Positions 8,339 through 18,222 are shown, counted from the stretch's first letter. The stretch: DNA of 64,000 bases from Roseibacillus sp. (GCA_028821775.1 JAPKFB010000003.1:62001-126000); one strand, 5' to 3'. Program-made: numbers and translations. The notes: a model not told the origin generated them from the letters alone.

Positions 8339-9688
8339 CTACTGTAGGGCGGGGACAAACTTTCCCAGAGCGAGCTTGTTTTTCTCGATCTCGGCCAGGA
8401 GTTTCTCGGCCATTGTTTTCATCGCGGCGACTCTCCCGGGGTGTTGTTTACTCAGATCCGTGCTCTCTGCGAGGTCGTGGGCGAGATGGAATAGTGCGGG
8501 GCCCTGTCCCCCCTTGAGACTGGCTCCCTTGCGCTTGGGGAAGAGCTTCCAATCGGCGCTGCGGATCGCTTGGAATCCGTCCGCGCCGTGCCAGTAGAGA
8601 AGGACGTCGCGCGGGTGGGGACCCTCGCCTTTTCCGGTGAGGGTGGCCCACACGTTGAGGCCATCGATCACGGGGCTGCCCGTGCTGATGGAATCCAAAT
8701 CGATGCCGCAGGCGTGGCTGAGAGTGGGGAGCAGATCGATCGCAGCCACCATGGCGTTGCTCTCGCGACCTTTCGGGATCACTCCCGGCCAGCGGATGAT
8801 GCAGGGAACCCGGGTTCCGCCTTCGAGGGCAGACCACTTCTTGCCGCGATAGGGAGTGGCCTTCGAGGCCTTGGTCATTGGCTCGGGACCGTTGTCAGAC
8901 AAGAAAACAACCACGGTGTTCCTGGTGAGTTCTTCTCGCTCGAGAGTCTGGAGGATTTCGCCAATGCGTGCATCCATTTCTTCGACCACATCGCCGTAGA
9001 CTCCAAACTCCGATTTCCCCTTCCAATCGGGATGGGCCTCGACGGGAAAGTGAGGAGCGGAGTAGGGGAGGTAGAGCAGGAAGGATCGGTTCTTGTTCTC
9101 TGCAATGAATCGAATGGCCTCCTTGGTGAATCTCTCAGTGAGGTTTCGGTTCACGAACGGTTTCGCAATGAGTTGGTCGCCTCGCCAGAGTTCCTTGGTC
9201 TGATTGTTGCTCTTGTTGATGTAGAAGACCTGATCAAATCCCTGTCGGTGCGGAAGGAAGGGGGCCTCGTCGCCGAGGTGCCACTTTCCAAAGAGCCCCG
9301 TGACGTATCCCTGCGATTTGAAGACTTCCGCGATCGTGAGTGCATCGGGGCTGAGACCGTGACGCTTGGGCATCATGTATCCCACCACACCCTTGGTCCA
9401 TCCGAGACGGGAGGGATAGGCCCCGGTGAGGAGCGCCATGCGTGAAGGGGTGCAGATCGTCGACCCGGCATAGAAACTGGTGAGTTTCACTCCGTCCCGG
9501 GCCAAGCCGTCAATGACCGGAGTCTTGATCTTGGGATGCCCATAACAGGACAGGTCGTGATAGCCGAGGTCATCCGCCATGATGAGGATCACATTCGGTG
9601 GTCGCTCCTTTGCCTGCAGTGGAGAAGCGATCTCAAGAATGAGAACAAGGGCGAGGAGGAGGGCTGAGGAAGTGGTTTTGCTGGTCAT
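8339..9688 (-). CDS. Secreted type-I sulfatase
   Basis: The start was moved from 9742 to ATG 9688, where the signal peptide SALLLALVLILEIASPLQA begins. The mature 449-residue precursor carries the sulfatase hallmarks: metal-binding DD in IMADDLGYHDLSCYGH (39-40), the formylglycine motif CTPSR (Cys79) followed by MALLTG, FGKWHLG, and DNGPE. These mark an alkaline-phosphatase-superfamily arylsulfatase that hydrolyses sulfate esters after Cys is converted to formylglycine. It lies immediately downstream of the sulfatase-esterase fusion (74 bp gap), so the two are probably expressed together. The sulfated substrate cannot be deduced from sequence alone. Confidence 0.93.
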   Translation of the reverse strand: MTSKTTSSALLLALVLILEIASPLQAKERPPNVILIMADDLGYHDLSCYGHPKIKTPVIDGLARDGVKLTSFYAGSTICTPSRMALLTGAYPSRLGWTKGVVGYMMPKRHGLSPDALTIAEVFKSQGYVTGLFGKWHLGDEAPFLPHRQGFDQVFYINKSNNQTKELWRGDQLIAKPFVNRNLTERFTKEAIRFIAENKNRSFLLYLPYSAPHFPVEAHPDWKGKSEFGVYGDVVEEMDARIGEILQTLEREELTRNTVVVFLSDNGPEPMTKASKATPYRGKKWSALEGGTRVPCIIRWPGVIPKGRESNAMVAAIDLLPTLSHACGIDLDSISTGSPVIDGLNVWATLTGKGEGPHPRDVLLYWHGADGFQAIRSADWKLFPKRKGASLKGGQGPALFHLAHDLAESTDLSKQHPGRVAAMKTMAEKLLAEIEKNKLALGKFVPALQ

Positions 9689-9762
9689 GGGAAGTCGACG
9701 AAAGAATGACGGAACGCTTGGCGGCGGCATGGATTCCTGCACGAGGTTTGAGGATCAGGTTT

Positions 9763-12036
9763 CTACTCCAGAGTTCTCCCAAAAAACGCGTCCGCCACCT
9801 CGATCATCTCGTCGAACCAGACTTGTTTGCCAAGAAACGGATGAGGCGCGTCCTTGAGGAGGGTGAGATCGGACCGGATGCCCAACTCCTTCATGCGCCG
9901 CCGAAAGGCATCTGCGTGGGTAGTGGGATCGTCGGTTTCGCCCGAAATGAACCAGCAGGGCGGGTCCTTCTTGTCGAGGTGATACCGCGGTGAGGCGAGG
10001 CGATAGGTCGCGGGCTGATCCTCCTGCGCGCCGCCGAGAAACTGTCTCCAAATTTGGCCGCGATCCGCCAGCGCGGAGATTTCCCGGGTGCGTGGAGACT
10101 GCAAATCGGTCTGCGCGCCCATCGGCACGGCGGCCTGAATCGCGCTGCTGAAGGATGCGTTTCCGCCGTCGCCTTCAAGATCGTTTACTCCGCCCGAGGT
10201 CGCGAGCAAGGCGGTCAAGTGTCCGCCGGCGGAGAGTCCGATCGCGCCGATGTGGGCGGTGTCGATGCCGAATTGTTTCGCGTTTGCCCGCAGGAATCTC
10301 ACTGCGGCCTTGCAATCCTGGATCGCGGCCGGAAAGGGCGCTTCACCACTCAAGCGATACGAAATGGTCGCCGTCACAAACCCGCGCGTTGCGAGCGCCT
10401 GAGCAACCTTCTCGTGACTGGCCCGATTGCCCTTTGCCCAACCGCCGCCGTGAATGCAAACAATCGCGGGCAATTCGCCCCAGGCTCCCTTCGGCCGATA
10501 GAGATCCATCTCCAGGGTGCGACTTCCATAGCGCGCATAGGTCACGTCGAGCTTCGGATCCAAACCGTCCAGGATGGCTTGCGAGATCTTGGTCCTCCCC
10601 TGGGCGCGAGGTGGTGGCGGAGCTTGCCCGGCCGGTCGGGCGTCGCGTCGCATTTCCTCCTGAAACAGAACCGCCATGCCGCGCAGTTTACGCGTGATCT
10701 CACGATTGCGCGCGAGCTTGGACTCTCCGGGGTCTTGTGCCAGGTCGTAGAGCTCGAGGGTCGGATTCAAAAAGAGTTTCCAGTTGCGCCAGCGCACCGC
10801 AGCCAGCGCGCCGTGGCTGCCGTGATAGAAAAAGGCGTCATTGTATTCGTTGCGCTTGATCAAGGGTGCCCATTCGCCGGGCGGATTCCAGCGCCGCCGA
10901 AGGGGGACCGACGCGTTGAGGGATTTCTTCATTCCCGGAGGTGGCACGATCCTGGTCTCGCCCTTCAAGAGCGAGCTGATGTCACGCCCGTCTATGACCC
11001 GGCCTTCGGGGACTTTGATCCCCGCGAAGGTGGCGAGGGTGGGATACCAGTCCATGGCGCGCACGACTGCCGATGCCTCCGCTCCGGCCTGCAAACCCAA
11101 TCCTGGCCCCCAGGCGATCGCCGGCACGCGAAGGCCACCTTCGTAGGTCGAAAGCTTGCGCCCACGAATTTTCTGTTCCGGTGTGCGCCCCGGCCCGCGG
11201 CCATTGTCGGAGACGTAGAGGACGATCGTGTTGTCGTCGATGCTCATCCGTTTCAACGCGTCGAAGATGCGTCCCACGTTGTGATCAAGTTCCTGAATGG
11301 CATCGCCGTAGTCGCCCCAGTTTGAGCTGTCCTTGAATTCTTCGCTCACGCCGAGCGGGTTGTGGAGCATGGTGTGGGGCAGGTAGACAAAGAAGGGGCC
11401 ATCCTTGTGCTTCTCAATGAATTGAATCGCTTCGTCAGTATAGAGCTTGGTCAGTTCCGCGGGATCGGCCGGACGCTTGACGACCTCGCCGTTTCGCATC
11501 AAGGGCACGCCTCCCTTGTCCTCGAAAGAGACGATCTCAACCGGGTCAAGATTGTGCAGCAGCCCGAAATAGTGATCGAAGCCCTGATTGCGCGGCAGGA
11601 ACGGCTCGTGAAATCCGAGATGCCATTTGCCGATGCAAGCGGTCGCGTAGCCGTTGTCCTTGAGCAACTCGGCGATCGTCAATTCGTCGGGATGGAGGCC
11701 CGATTGGGAATCCGCGCGATGCACCCAGGTCGCGTTGCCTACCCGGCGCGGATAGCATCCGGTCAACAAGCCCGCGCGGGAGGGACTGCAAATCGGAGCC
11801 GCGGCGTAGTAGTCCGTGAAGCGTGTCCCCGCCTTCGCCATGGCATCGATGCGGGGGGTCTTGACCTCGCTCGCGCCATAACAGCCCAAATCGTAGTAGC
11901 CCTGATCATCGACAAAGATGAAGACGATATTGGGCGGACGGTCTGAAGCCGTCTGCGAGAGGGCAGTTCCACCAAGAAAAAGGAGCACTCCGGCAAGTGC
12001 CACCCGGGATAATTGTTTCAACTGTGGTGTCTTCAT
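9763..12036 (-). CDS. Sulfatase - alpha/beta hydrolase (esterase) fusion
   Basis: This is a single uninterrupted 757-residue frame with two catalytic modules. The N-terminal part (about 30-475) is a type-I sulfatase with VDDQGYYDLGCYG, CSPSR (Cys83) and GKWHLGFHEPFLP. After a short Pro-rich linker (PPPPRAQGR), residues about 490-757 form an HSL/BD-FAE-like alpha/beta hydrolase with the oxyanion motif HGGGW, the nucleophile GLSAGGH (Ser602), an acidic GETDDP (about 701-702) and His732 in DAPHPF. A signal peptide precedes both. It should remove both sulfate and acyl (for example acetyl) groups from one exported substrate. Substrate identity is unknown. Confidence 0.92.
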   Translation of the reverse strand: MKTPQLKQLSRVALAGVLLFLGGTALSQTASDRPPNIVFIFVDDQGYYDLGCYGASEVKTPRIDAMAKAGTRFTDYYAAAPICSPSRAGLLTGCYPRRVGNATWVHRADSQSGLHPDELTIAELLKDNGYATACIGKWHLGFHEPFLPRNQGFDHYFGLLHNLDPVEIVSFEDKGGVPLMRNGEVVKRPADPAELTKLYTDEAIQFIEKHKDGPFFVYLPHTMLHNPLGVSEEFKDSSNWGDYGDAIQELDHNVGRIFDALKRMSIDDNTIVLYVSDNGRGPGRTPEQKIRGRKLSTYEGGLRVPAIAWGPGLGLQAGAEASAVVRAMDWYPTLATFAGIKVPEGRVIDGRDISSLLKGETRIVPPPGMKKSLNASVPLRRRWNPPGEWAPLIKRNEYNDAFFYHGSHGALAAVRWRNWKLFLNPTLELYDLAQDPGESKLARNREITRKLRGMAVLFQEEMRRDARPAGQAPPPPRAQGRTKISQAILDGLDPKLDVTYARYGSRTLEMDLYRPKGAWGELPAIVCIHGGGWAKGNRASHEKVAQALATRGFVTATISYRLSGEAPFPAAIQDCKAAVRFLRANAKQFGIDTAHIGAIGLSAGGHLTALLATSGGVNDLEGDGGNASFSSAIQAAVPMGAQTDLQSPRTREISALADRGQIWRQFLGGAQEDQPATYRLASPRYHLDKKDPPCWFISGETDDPTTHADAFRRRMKELGIRSDLTLLKDAPHPFLGKQVWFDEMIEVADAFFGRTLE

Positions 12037-12142
12037 CTGTTCATTCTCCCTGCGATCGAGCGACAGGATGCCGCCATGAATCGCCCGTGTTATTGCACAT
12101 CATGATCTGAGGAGTCGCGGGGGATCTTGCGCGCGCGGTAGC

Positions 12143-13543
12143 TTACCCGATTAACTCCTGGATCACCTCTCCCCCGAATTGGCTGAGCTGTTTGAAGCGG
12201 CCCGCGTGATAGTAGGTCAGGCGATTGTCGTCGAGACCGAGGAGATGCAGGAGAGTAACATGGACGTCGCGAATGGGATGGACGCACTCAACCGCTTCGG
12301 CCCCGAGTTCGTCCGTCGCTCCCACCGTGTGTCCACCCTTCGTTCCACCACCGGCGAACCACATCGTCATCGCCTTGGCGTTGTGGTCGCGGCCGTAGGA
12401 CTTGCCGCCTCCCCGAAGCCCGTTGTCGGGAGTGCGGCCGAATTCGCCACAGAAGATCACCAGGGTCTCATCGAGCAGTCCCCGCTGCTTGAGATCCTTG
12501 AGGAGGGCGGCAATGGGACGATCGACCGAACGGATCAGGGACCCGTGTGCTCGTTCGATGTAGTCGTGGCTATCCCAATTTCCGGCATAGGCTTGGACGA
12601 ACCGGACGCCCTTCTCGATCAGGCGGCGGGCCAGCAGGCACTTGCGCCCGAAGGCATCCGTCTTCGCCTGGCCGATCCCGTACATCTCTCGGGTGGCCTC
12701 GCTCTCACCGTCGAGATCGAGAATGTCGGGCACCTCCATCTGCATCCGATAGGCCAGTTCATACGAATTCAAGCGCGCCTCCAGTTCGCTTCGTCCGGGG
12801 CGAGCCGCCAGGTGTCCCTGGTTCAGCTTCGCGAGGAGGTCGAGGTTGGCCCGCTGCCGCTGACGGCTCACTCCCTTTGGCGGATTCAGATCGAGGATGG
12901 GGCTCCCTTCCGGGCGCAGGGGCGTGCCTTGAAATTGAGCCGGTAGGTAACCGTTGGACCAATTGGCGGCTCCACCCTGCGGATAACTTGAGCGCGGCAG
13001 GACCACGAAGCCGGGAAGGTTCTCGTTCTGCGAACCCAGACCATAGGTGACCCAGGAACCAATCCCCGGGTCGCCGCCGAAGCGGTTCCCGGTGTTGATG
13101 TGATAGCACGCGGTGGGATGGTTGACCGACTCCGCCTGGGCGCCGCGGTAGAAGCAAATATCATCGACCCTCTCCTTGAGGTGAGTCCACTCGCTACAGA
13201 TGTCGGCCCCGCACTGGCCCGCCTTGATGAACTCGAACGGACTCTGCACGAAGTAGCGTTTGCCGGAGGACATCGCGCTCTCCTGCTCTCCGCTGCGAGT
13301 GAAAGCCTGGAGATGACGATTCGTCAGCTCGGGCTTCGGGTCAAAGGTGTCGATGTGGGACGGCCCGCCCTCCATCATGAGAAAGATGCAGCGCTTGGCC
13401 CTGGCGGGATGATGAACACGCTCCTCACTGCCTGTCTCCGCGCCCCGGAGCAGGGAGGTCAGAGCCAGGGATCCCAGGCTCGCGCCGAGACCGTAGAGGA
13501 CGTCGCGGCGCCCGGGCATGAAGACGTTGGGAGGGGATTGCAT
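12143..13543 (-). CDS. DUF1501 family protein (Tat-exported, sulfatase-like fold)
   Basis: The track's first codon is a TTG at 13555; ATG 13543 is preferred and lies 4 bp after the stop of the upstream DUF1549/DUF1553 gene. The 466-residue product begins with a twin-arginine-type signal (GRRDVLYGLGAS). It contains DUF1501 hallmarks: FLMMEGGPSHIDTFDPK, GSWVTYGLGSQNENLPGFV, the NWDSHD motif and VIFCGEFGRTPDN. DUF1501 proteins share the alkaline-phosphatase/sulfatase fold but lack the CxPxR motif. In PVC genomes they nearly always follow a cytochrome-type DUF1549/DUF1553 gene, as here. The function is not experimentally clear; a secreted partner of that protein is inferred. Confidence 0.93.
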   Translation of the reverse strand: MQSPPNVFMPGRRDVLYGLGASLGSLALTSLLRGAETGSEERVHHPARAKRCIFLMMEGGPSHIDTFDPKPELTNRHLQAFTRSGEQESAMSSGKRYFVQSPFEFIKAGQCGADICSEWTHLKERVDDICFYRGAQAESVNHPTACYHINTGNRFGGDPGIGSWVTYGLGSQNENLPGFVVLPRSSYPQGGAANWSNGYLPAQFQGTPLRPEGSPILDLNPPKGVSRQRQRANLDLLAKLNQGHLAARPGRSELEARLNSYELAYRMQMEVPDILDLDGESEATREMYGIGQAKTDAFGRKCLLARRLIEKGVRFVQAYAGNWDSHDYIERAHGSLIRSVDRPIAALLKDLKQRGLLDETLVIFCGEFGRTPDNGLRGGGKSYGRDHNAKAMTMWFAGGGTKGGHTVGATDELGAEAVECVHPIRDVHVTLLHLLGLDDNRLTYYHAGRFKQLSQFGGEVIQELIG

Positions 13544-13547
13544 CGCT

Positions 13548-16259
13548 CTAGTCAAGGTAGGAGAATTCGTTCAAATTGAAGATCACGAGGCAGACCTGTG
13601 CCAGCCCTCGGGTCCGGGCATCGACGTCGCTGCGCTGGAGGTCGGGAACATACTGATCGTAGGCCGGCATTGACTCCCAAAAGCTATAGGGTTCCCCTGT
13701 TTTCTCGGCCATCACGGTCCGCGTGATCCCCTTCGGGAACTCCTTCGGCTCGTAGCGTTTGCCGCGTTCCTCCGCCGTCGCATTCTTCCAGTGACGGAGG
13801 CAGGATTCCAGCTCGACCGCAGTCGTGTGTCGCCCCAGTGCGAGCGCAAAGGCGCGGGTGACCACGTGTTCATCGCTGGTTCCCTCCTTGAGAAGACGGG
13901 CTGCGAAGGCGAGGGCGCGATCCTGAACCTCTTCGGAGTTGAAGAGCGTGAGAGCTTGGGGCGCGACCGTGGAAGTCTCCCGCAGTTCGCAGGACTTGTC
14001 GGATCCGGGTTGGTTGAAGGTCTCGAGGAAGGGATCCCGCAGGCCCCGAATCTTCTCTGCGTAGAGACTCCGCCGGTTTCGTTGCGACGGGTGCGGGTCC
14101 GGCTCGTAGACCGAGGCGGTGCCGCCCATGATCTGACGCGGCTGCATCGCGACCTCCAGATTGATGTCGGGCCGGGCAGGAAGACCGCCTCTCTGCCGGT
14201 TGAGCTCCCCGCTGGCCGCCAGCATCGCGTCGCGCAGCTCCTCTGCGGTGAGCCGGCGAGGAATCTGGATGGCATAGAAACTCTTCTTCGGATCCTTCTT
14301 CTCCACTACCGCCGGATCGGGATGCCGCGAGCTGCGGCGATAGGCCGCGGAGCTCAAAATGAGCTCATTCAACTTCTTCACCGACCAGCCGTTCTTCATG
14401 AACCAGCTTGCAAGGTAGTCCAGCAGTTGCGGGTGAGTGGGCTGCGCCCCGGTGCCGCCGAAGTTGTTTGGGTTGCCGGCCAGGCCCTTCCCAAAGTGCC
14501 AGCTCCAGACCCGGTTCACCATCACGCGGGCCGTCAACGGGTTCTTTTGGTCGACGATCCATTCTGCCAAGGCGAGGCGTCGATTCCCTTGGCCGGCGGT
14601 GAAGTCCGCGGGAGCCATTCCTCCGAGGTGTTCGGCCACGCTGAGCGGCCCAGGTCTCACCGGGTCGCCCCGGGTGTAGGCGTCGCCGCCGGTGAGAATG
14701 GTGTCCTCCTCCATGGCGCCCTCGCCCCACGGTGCGCCGGGCATGGGAGTGCGTGAGCTTACATTCTTTCGCTGAATCGTCTTCCCGGTGTAAACCGCGA
14801 AGGCGATCGGCTTGGTCTTGTCGAGTTCCCATCGGTGCCGCGACAGGTTCTTGAAGATCCGTGCCTGTGAAGCCTCGTCGCCGGGATCCAGGTTGTTGTT
14901 GCCGGTCTTGGCACTCCCGATTTCCTTTTTCTTCTGCTTCGCGATGCGTTCATTGAGGGTCTTTTTCTGACGCTGGTAGGATCGCTGCTTGGCCAGGATC
15001 CACTGGGTTGCCTCCGCAAAGCCCGTCTTGTTCTCTTCCTTCAGGAAGGGCGTGGCGCGCTCCGCAAACTGGGTCGTCGAGAAGACCGCCATCATGCGGT
15101 AGTAGTCGCGGGTCGGAATCGGATCGAACTTGTGATCATGGCACTTCGCGCATTGCAGCGGATGAGCGAGGAAGGCCTGTCCGACCGAATCGGTCACGTC
15201 GTCGAGCCACTGTTGACGCGTCACTCGGAAGACGCTCATGCCGGTTTGTTCCCACGGTCCCATCCGGAGGAAACCGGTCGCGATCAAGTGTTCCGGATTG
15301 CTCGAATCGATCTCATCGCCGGCCACTTGCTCGCGAACGAACTGATCGTATCGCTTGTCGTTGTTAAAGGCGCGCACCACGTAGTCACGGTAGCGCCAGG
15401 CATTTGGTCGTGCGTAGTCATTGGCAAATCCCGCCGAGTCCGCATAGCGCGCGACATCCAGCCACTGCCGACCGAAGTGCTCGCCGTAATGCGGCGTGGC
15501 CATGAGCTTGCGCCCGTAATTAGTCACCGCGAGTGCAGGGTCAGTCGCATGAGCCTCCGCAAAATCCTTCGCGTCCGTAGGTTGCGGCGGCAAACCGGTG
15601 AGTCCAAAACTCAACCGCCGTGCCAAGCCGCGTGCGGCGGCGACCGGAGCAGGACTTAGCCCGAGCCTGTTCAGTTTTCGGCGAATAAACCAGTCCACCG
15701 GGTGCTTGCCCTCGGGAACCTCCTCGACCTGGAGCGGCCGATAGGCCCAGAGTTTCTTGGTTTCGTAGCGGCGGTTGGTCCAGTCATCGCCCAGCCCACC
15801 GGAAGTCTTCACAATCTCACCGGTGGCGAACTCATTCCGCAATTCAGCAACGCGCTTTTCGTCCGGCCAGGGCGCTCCGGCATTGATCCAGTCGCGGAGT
15901 TTCCACTGCTGCTCTTTGCTCAGTCGATCGGCCTCTTTGGGCGGCATTTCATAGTCCTCATCCTCCCAGGTCGTCGCGAGGTAGAGGAGGCTCTTCCTAG
16001 CCTCGCCGGGGATGAGAACCTCGCCGCTTTCACCACCATTGAGAATGGTTTCCCGGGACGACAGGTCCAACTTCCCCTTGAGCTTCTTGTCCTTGTCGCG
16101 GCTGTGACAGGCAATGCACTTCTCTGCCAGGATCTCCGAGATATGCAGAGCGAAGAGCTTCTCGCCATCCGTCGCTTCCCCGCTCAGCGTGCTCGGCAAG
16201 GCGAGGGTCAGGATGACCGCGCATCGCAGGATCGCCGAAGGGAGTTTGGGGTGTTTCAT
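13548..16259 (-). CDS. PSCyt1-DUF1549-DUF1553 (PSCyt2/PSD1) exported cytochrome-type protein
   Basis: ATG 16259 is chosen over the track's TTG (16268) because the signal peptide LRCAVILTLALPSTLSG starts there. The 903-residue product is in the usual size range of the family. A planctomycete cytochrome c domain carries CIACH (48-52) and a distal YEMPPKEADR. DUF1549 follows, with RRLSFGLTGLPP, WLDVARYADSAGFANDY and a second CxxCH motif, CAKCHDHKFDPI. DUF1553 forms the C-terminal half with MVNRVWSWHFGKGL and RRSLYAEKIR. It is translationally coupled to the DUF1501 gene. A periplasmic redox role is likely; the reaction is unknown. Confidence 0.94.
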   Translation of the reverse strand: MKHPKLPSAILRCAVILTLALPSTLSGEATDGEKLFALHISEILAEKCIACHSRDKDKKLKGKLDLSSRETILNGGESGEVLIPGEARKSLLYLATTWEDEDYEMPPKEADRLSKEQQWKLRDWINAGAPWPDEKRVAELRNEFATGEIVKTSGGLGDDWTNRRYETKKLWAYRPLQVEEVPEGKHPVDWFIRRKLNRLGLSPAPVAAARGLARRLSFGLTGLPPQPTDAKDFAEAHATDPALAVTNYGRKLMATPHYGEHFGRQWLDVARYADSAGFANDYARPNAWRYRDYVVRAFNNDKRYDQFVREQVAGDEIDSSNPEHLIATGFLRMGPWEQTGMSVFRVTRQQWLDDVTDSVGQAFLAHPLQCAKCHDHKFDPIPTRDYYRMMAVFSTTQFAERATPFLKEENKTGFAEATQWILAKQRSYQRQKKTLNERIAKQKKKEIGSAKTGNNNLDPGDEASQARIFKNLSRHRWELDKTKPIAFAVYTGKTIQRKNVSSRTPMPGAPWGEGAMEEDTILTGGDAYTRGDPVRPGPLSVAEHLGGMAPADFTAGQGNRRLALAEWIVDQKNPLTARVMVNRVWSWHFGKGLAGNPNNFGGTGAQPTHPQLLDYLASWFMKNGWSVKKLNELILSSAAYRRSSRHPDPAVVEKKDPKKSFYAIQIPRRLTAEELRDAMLAASGELNRQRGGLPARPDINLEVAMQPRQIMGGTASVYEPDPHPSQRNRRSLYAEKIRGLRDPFLETFNQPGSDKSCELRETSTVAPQALTLFNSEEVQDRALAFAARLLKEGTSDEHVVTRAFALALGRHTTAVELESCLRHWKNATAEERGKRYEPKEFPKGITRTVMAEKTGEPYSFWESMPAYDQYVPDLQRSDVDARTRGLAQVCLVIFNLNEFSYLD

Positions 16260-16343
16260 GGGAGTCAATCGCTGATGCCCTAATCTTAATACATCTGGCC
16301 CTGAAAGCGACCTTTCGCGGCGGATTCGTCTGAATCGGGATGA

Positions 16344-16607
16344 AGGCGATCAGCGCACGAAGATGGCACGAAGCGGCCCGCGCGCCTCGCCCCGGACGGC
16401 CAGCTCCTTCGCCTTTTTGACTTCCTGCCGGATGTTTCCTTCTTCATCAAGGATCGCGATGGGCGCTTCATGGCTTTGAGCCTAAACAAGTTCGAGTACG
16501 TGCATGGTCACTTCGATCAATCGGTGACCTCCAACGAGTTGGCCGTCATGGCCGGGCAAATTGTCGTTGGCCCAGCTCTCCTCCTGGGTCGCCGTTCGCC
16601 GGCTTGA
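16344..16607 (+). pseudogene. Relic of a PAS-AraC family transcriptional regulator
   Basis: The spacer holds an open frame with no start codon near its head. It first reads LFDFLPDVSFFIKDRDGRF, the opening of a PAS domain in PAS-AraC regulators. It then passes directly, in the same frame, into YVHGHFDQSVTSNELAVMAG, the first helices of an AraC-type helix-turn-helix. The intervening sensor region (normally about 100 residues or more) and the C-terminal HTH half are missing. The frame ends at TGA 16605. This is therefore an internally deleted, truncated pseudogene. Its position between sulfatase clusters suggests a former local regulator; that is inference. Confidence 0.6.
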
Positions 16608-16628
16608 AGATGGGCGTGCCTGGCTGCG

Positions 16629-18035
16629 TTAATTACCAACCGAATTCAATTCCTTCATCACCCCGGATTTCCATGTCGCCAGGGCCGCTGCCATGCGCGC
16701 TTGTTCCTTGGGGTGGCTTGCGGCCAAATCCTGCTTCTCGGAGGGATCGGCCAGGAGGTCAAAAAGTTGGCTCTTCTTTTTGGTGGTGATCAGTTTGTAG
16801 CGATCTTCCATCCAGACCGCCTCCTTGCCGTCCTTGTTGAGAAAGCCGATCGGCTTGTCGCGCGTCTGGCGTTCTCCACGAATGAGCGGCAGGAGACTGA
16901 TGCCGTCATAGATTCGATCGGAGGGCAGGGGAGTCTTGAGCGCCGCGAGGATGGTTGGAAAATAGTCGCTGGTCACACAGGGGGCCACAATGGTTTTCGG
17001 TCCCTTGATTTGATCCGGCCAGACGAGTAATCCAGGGACCCGGATGCCGCCCTCCTTGAGGGATAGCTTGTAGCCTGAGAGCCCGCCATTCGAACCAATG
17101 TGCCGCGGTGATCCCTGGCGGGCCGGTCCGTTGTCGGAACAAAACCAGAGCATGGTGTTTCCCTCGATCTCCAGTTTCTTCAACTCGGTCCGGAGACGAC
17201 CAACTTGTTCATCCATCGCAGTGAGGCAGGCGTAATAGTGCTGCGCTGGTCCCGGTTGGTTGGCGTAGATCTCGCGATACTCGGGTCCTCCCACCACCGG
17301 GGAGTGCGGGGTGTGAAACCAGATCACGGCCAAAAAGGGCCTTTTGCCTTTCACCGCTCCTTGAATGAAGGGCAGGGCGCGATCCATGATCACGCGCGAG
17401 TCGTCGCCTCTCGTGTTCTCGGTCACGGTTTTTCCCGGTCCAATGAAGTAATCGTTTCCGTAGGCCTTGGCCGGGTCTGCGGGCGGAGCCTTCTTCTTTC
17501 CCTTGAGGGCGCCTGGGTCGAGAAGGGGATTCCAGGTGGGCACTTTGGATTCGGTTACGAAGCAGTGATCGACATCTCGTTTCCAGGGCGGGCAAAAATA
17601 GCGCAGCGGATCGCTTCCAAAGGCTCCCCAACGCTTCTGGTCACCTTTCTTTTTGGAGAGCGTTCCGAGATGCCACTTCCCAAAGTGTCCGGTCGTGTAA
17701 CCGTGCTCTTTGAGGACGGTTGTGATGGGAATTTCGCTTTTCTCGAGGCGCCCTTTCATCGCGAAGGTGATTCCAAACCGATAGGGATTGCGTCCGGTGT
17801 AGATGCTGCCGCGAGTGGGAGAGCACATAGCGGCCGCCGCGTAGAAGCGGGTGAAGGTCACACCCTCCCGGGCGATCTGATCGAGATGCGGAGTCTTGAG
17901 GTGCGGGTGCCCATTGTAGCCCGTGTCGCCCCAGCCTTGATCGTCCGTCATGCAGAGGATGATGTTCGGAGCCCCGCTCGCGGAGGCGCCGAGAGTGAGA
18001 GAGATGAGAGTAGGAAGGAAAAATGTTAGCTTCAT
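16629..18035 (-). CDS. Secreted type-I sulfatase
   Basis: This 468-residue sulfatase has a signal peptide (FFLPTLISLTLGASASG) and metal-binding residues in MTDDQGWGDTGYNG. The formylglycine motif is CSPTR (Cys71), followed by GSIYTGRNPYRFG, with GHFGKWHLGTLS and DNGPARQG downstream. The Thr in CSPTR is an accepted variant of CxPxR. A longer loop than in its neighbours, KKKGDQKRWGAFGSDPLRYF, lies after the FGKWHLG strand and may shape substrate choice. It is divergent from the next sulfatase across a 187-bp spacer, which probably holds both promoters. Substrate unknown. Confidence 0.93.
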   Translation of the reverse strand: MKLTFFLPTLISLTLGASASGAPNIILCMTDDQGWGDTGYNGHPHLKTPHLDQIAREGVTFTRFYAAAAMCSPTRGSIYTGRNPYRFGITFAMKGRLEKSEIPITTVLKEHGYTTGHFGKWHLGTLSKKKGDQKRWGAFGSDPLRYFCPPWKRDVDHCFVTESKVPTWNPLLDPGALKGKKKAPPADPAKAYGNDYFIGPGKTVTENTRGDDSRVIMDRALPFIQGAVKGKRPFLAVIWFHTPHSPVVGGPEYREIYANQPGPAQHYYACLTAMDEQVGRLRTELKKLEIEGNTMLWFCSDNGPARQGSPRHIGSNGGLSGYKLSLKEGGIRVPGLLVWPDQIKGPKTIVAPCVTSDYFPTILAALKTPLPSDRIYDGISLLPLIRGERQTRDKPIGFLNKDGKEAVWMEDRYKLITTKKKSQLFDLLADPSEKQDLAASHPKEQARMAAALATWKSGVMKELNSVGN

Positions 18036-18222
18036 TCTGATCGCGACGGATTCACAACACGGGCTTGATCCTCGGGTGGGAGGCCGTTGGTGGAAAGTAA
18101 AGATTGTGCGCCCTGGGGAAGCCCTCAGGAGAGAAACGGCCTACCCCGGAAATGGGGGGCGAAGATGCGGAAATGAGTTCTCGATTGCGCACGGAGAGTG
18201 ATTGAACCTGCTTACCAGTCCC

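Noticed and set aside
10054-11325. 423-aa ORF on the plus strand
   Set aside because: It is antisense to the sulfatase-esterase fusion, whose motifs are intact.
16286-16489. 67-aa minus-strand ORF
   Set aside because: Its Arg/Ser-rich sequence is antisense to the PAS-AraC relic and shows no protein character.
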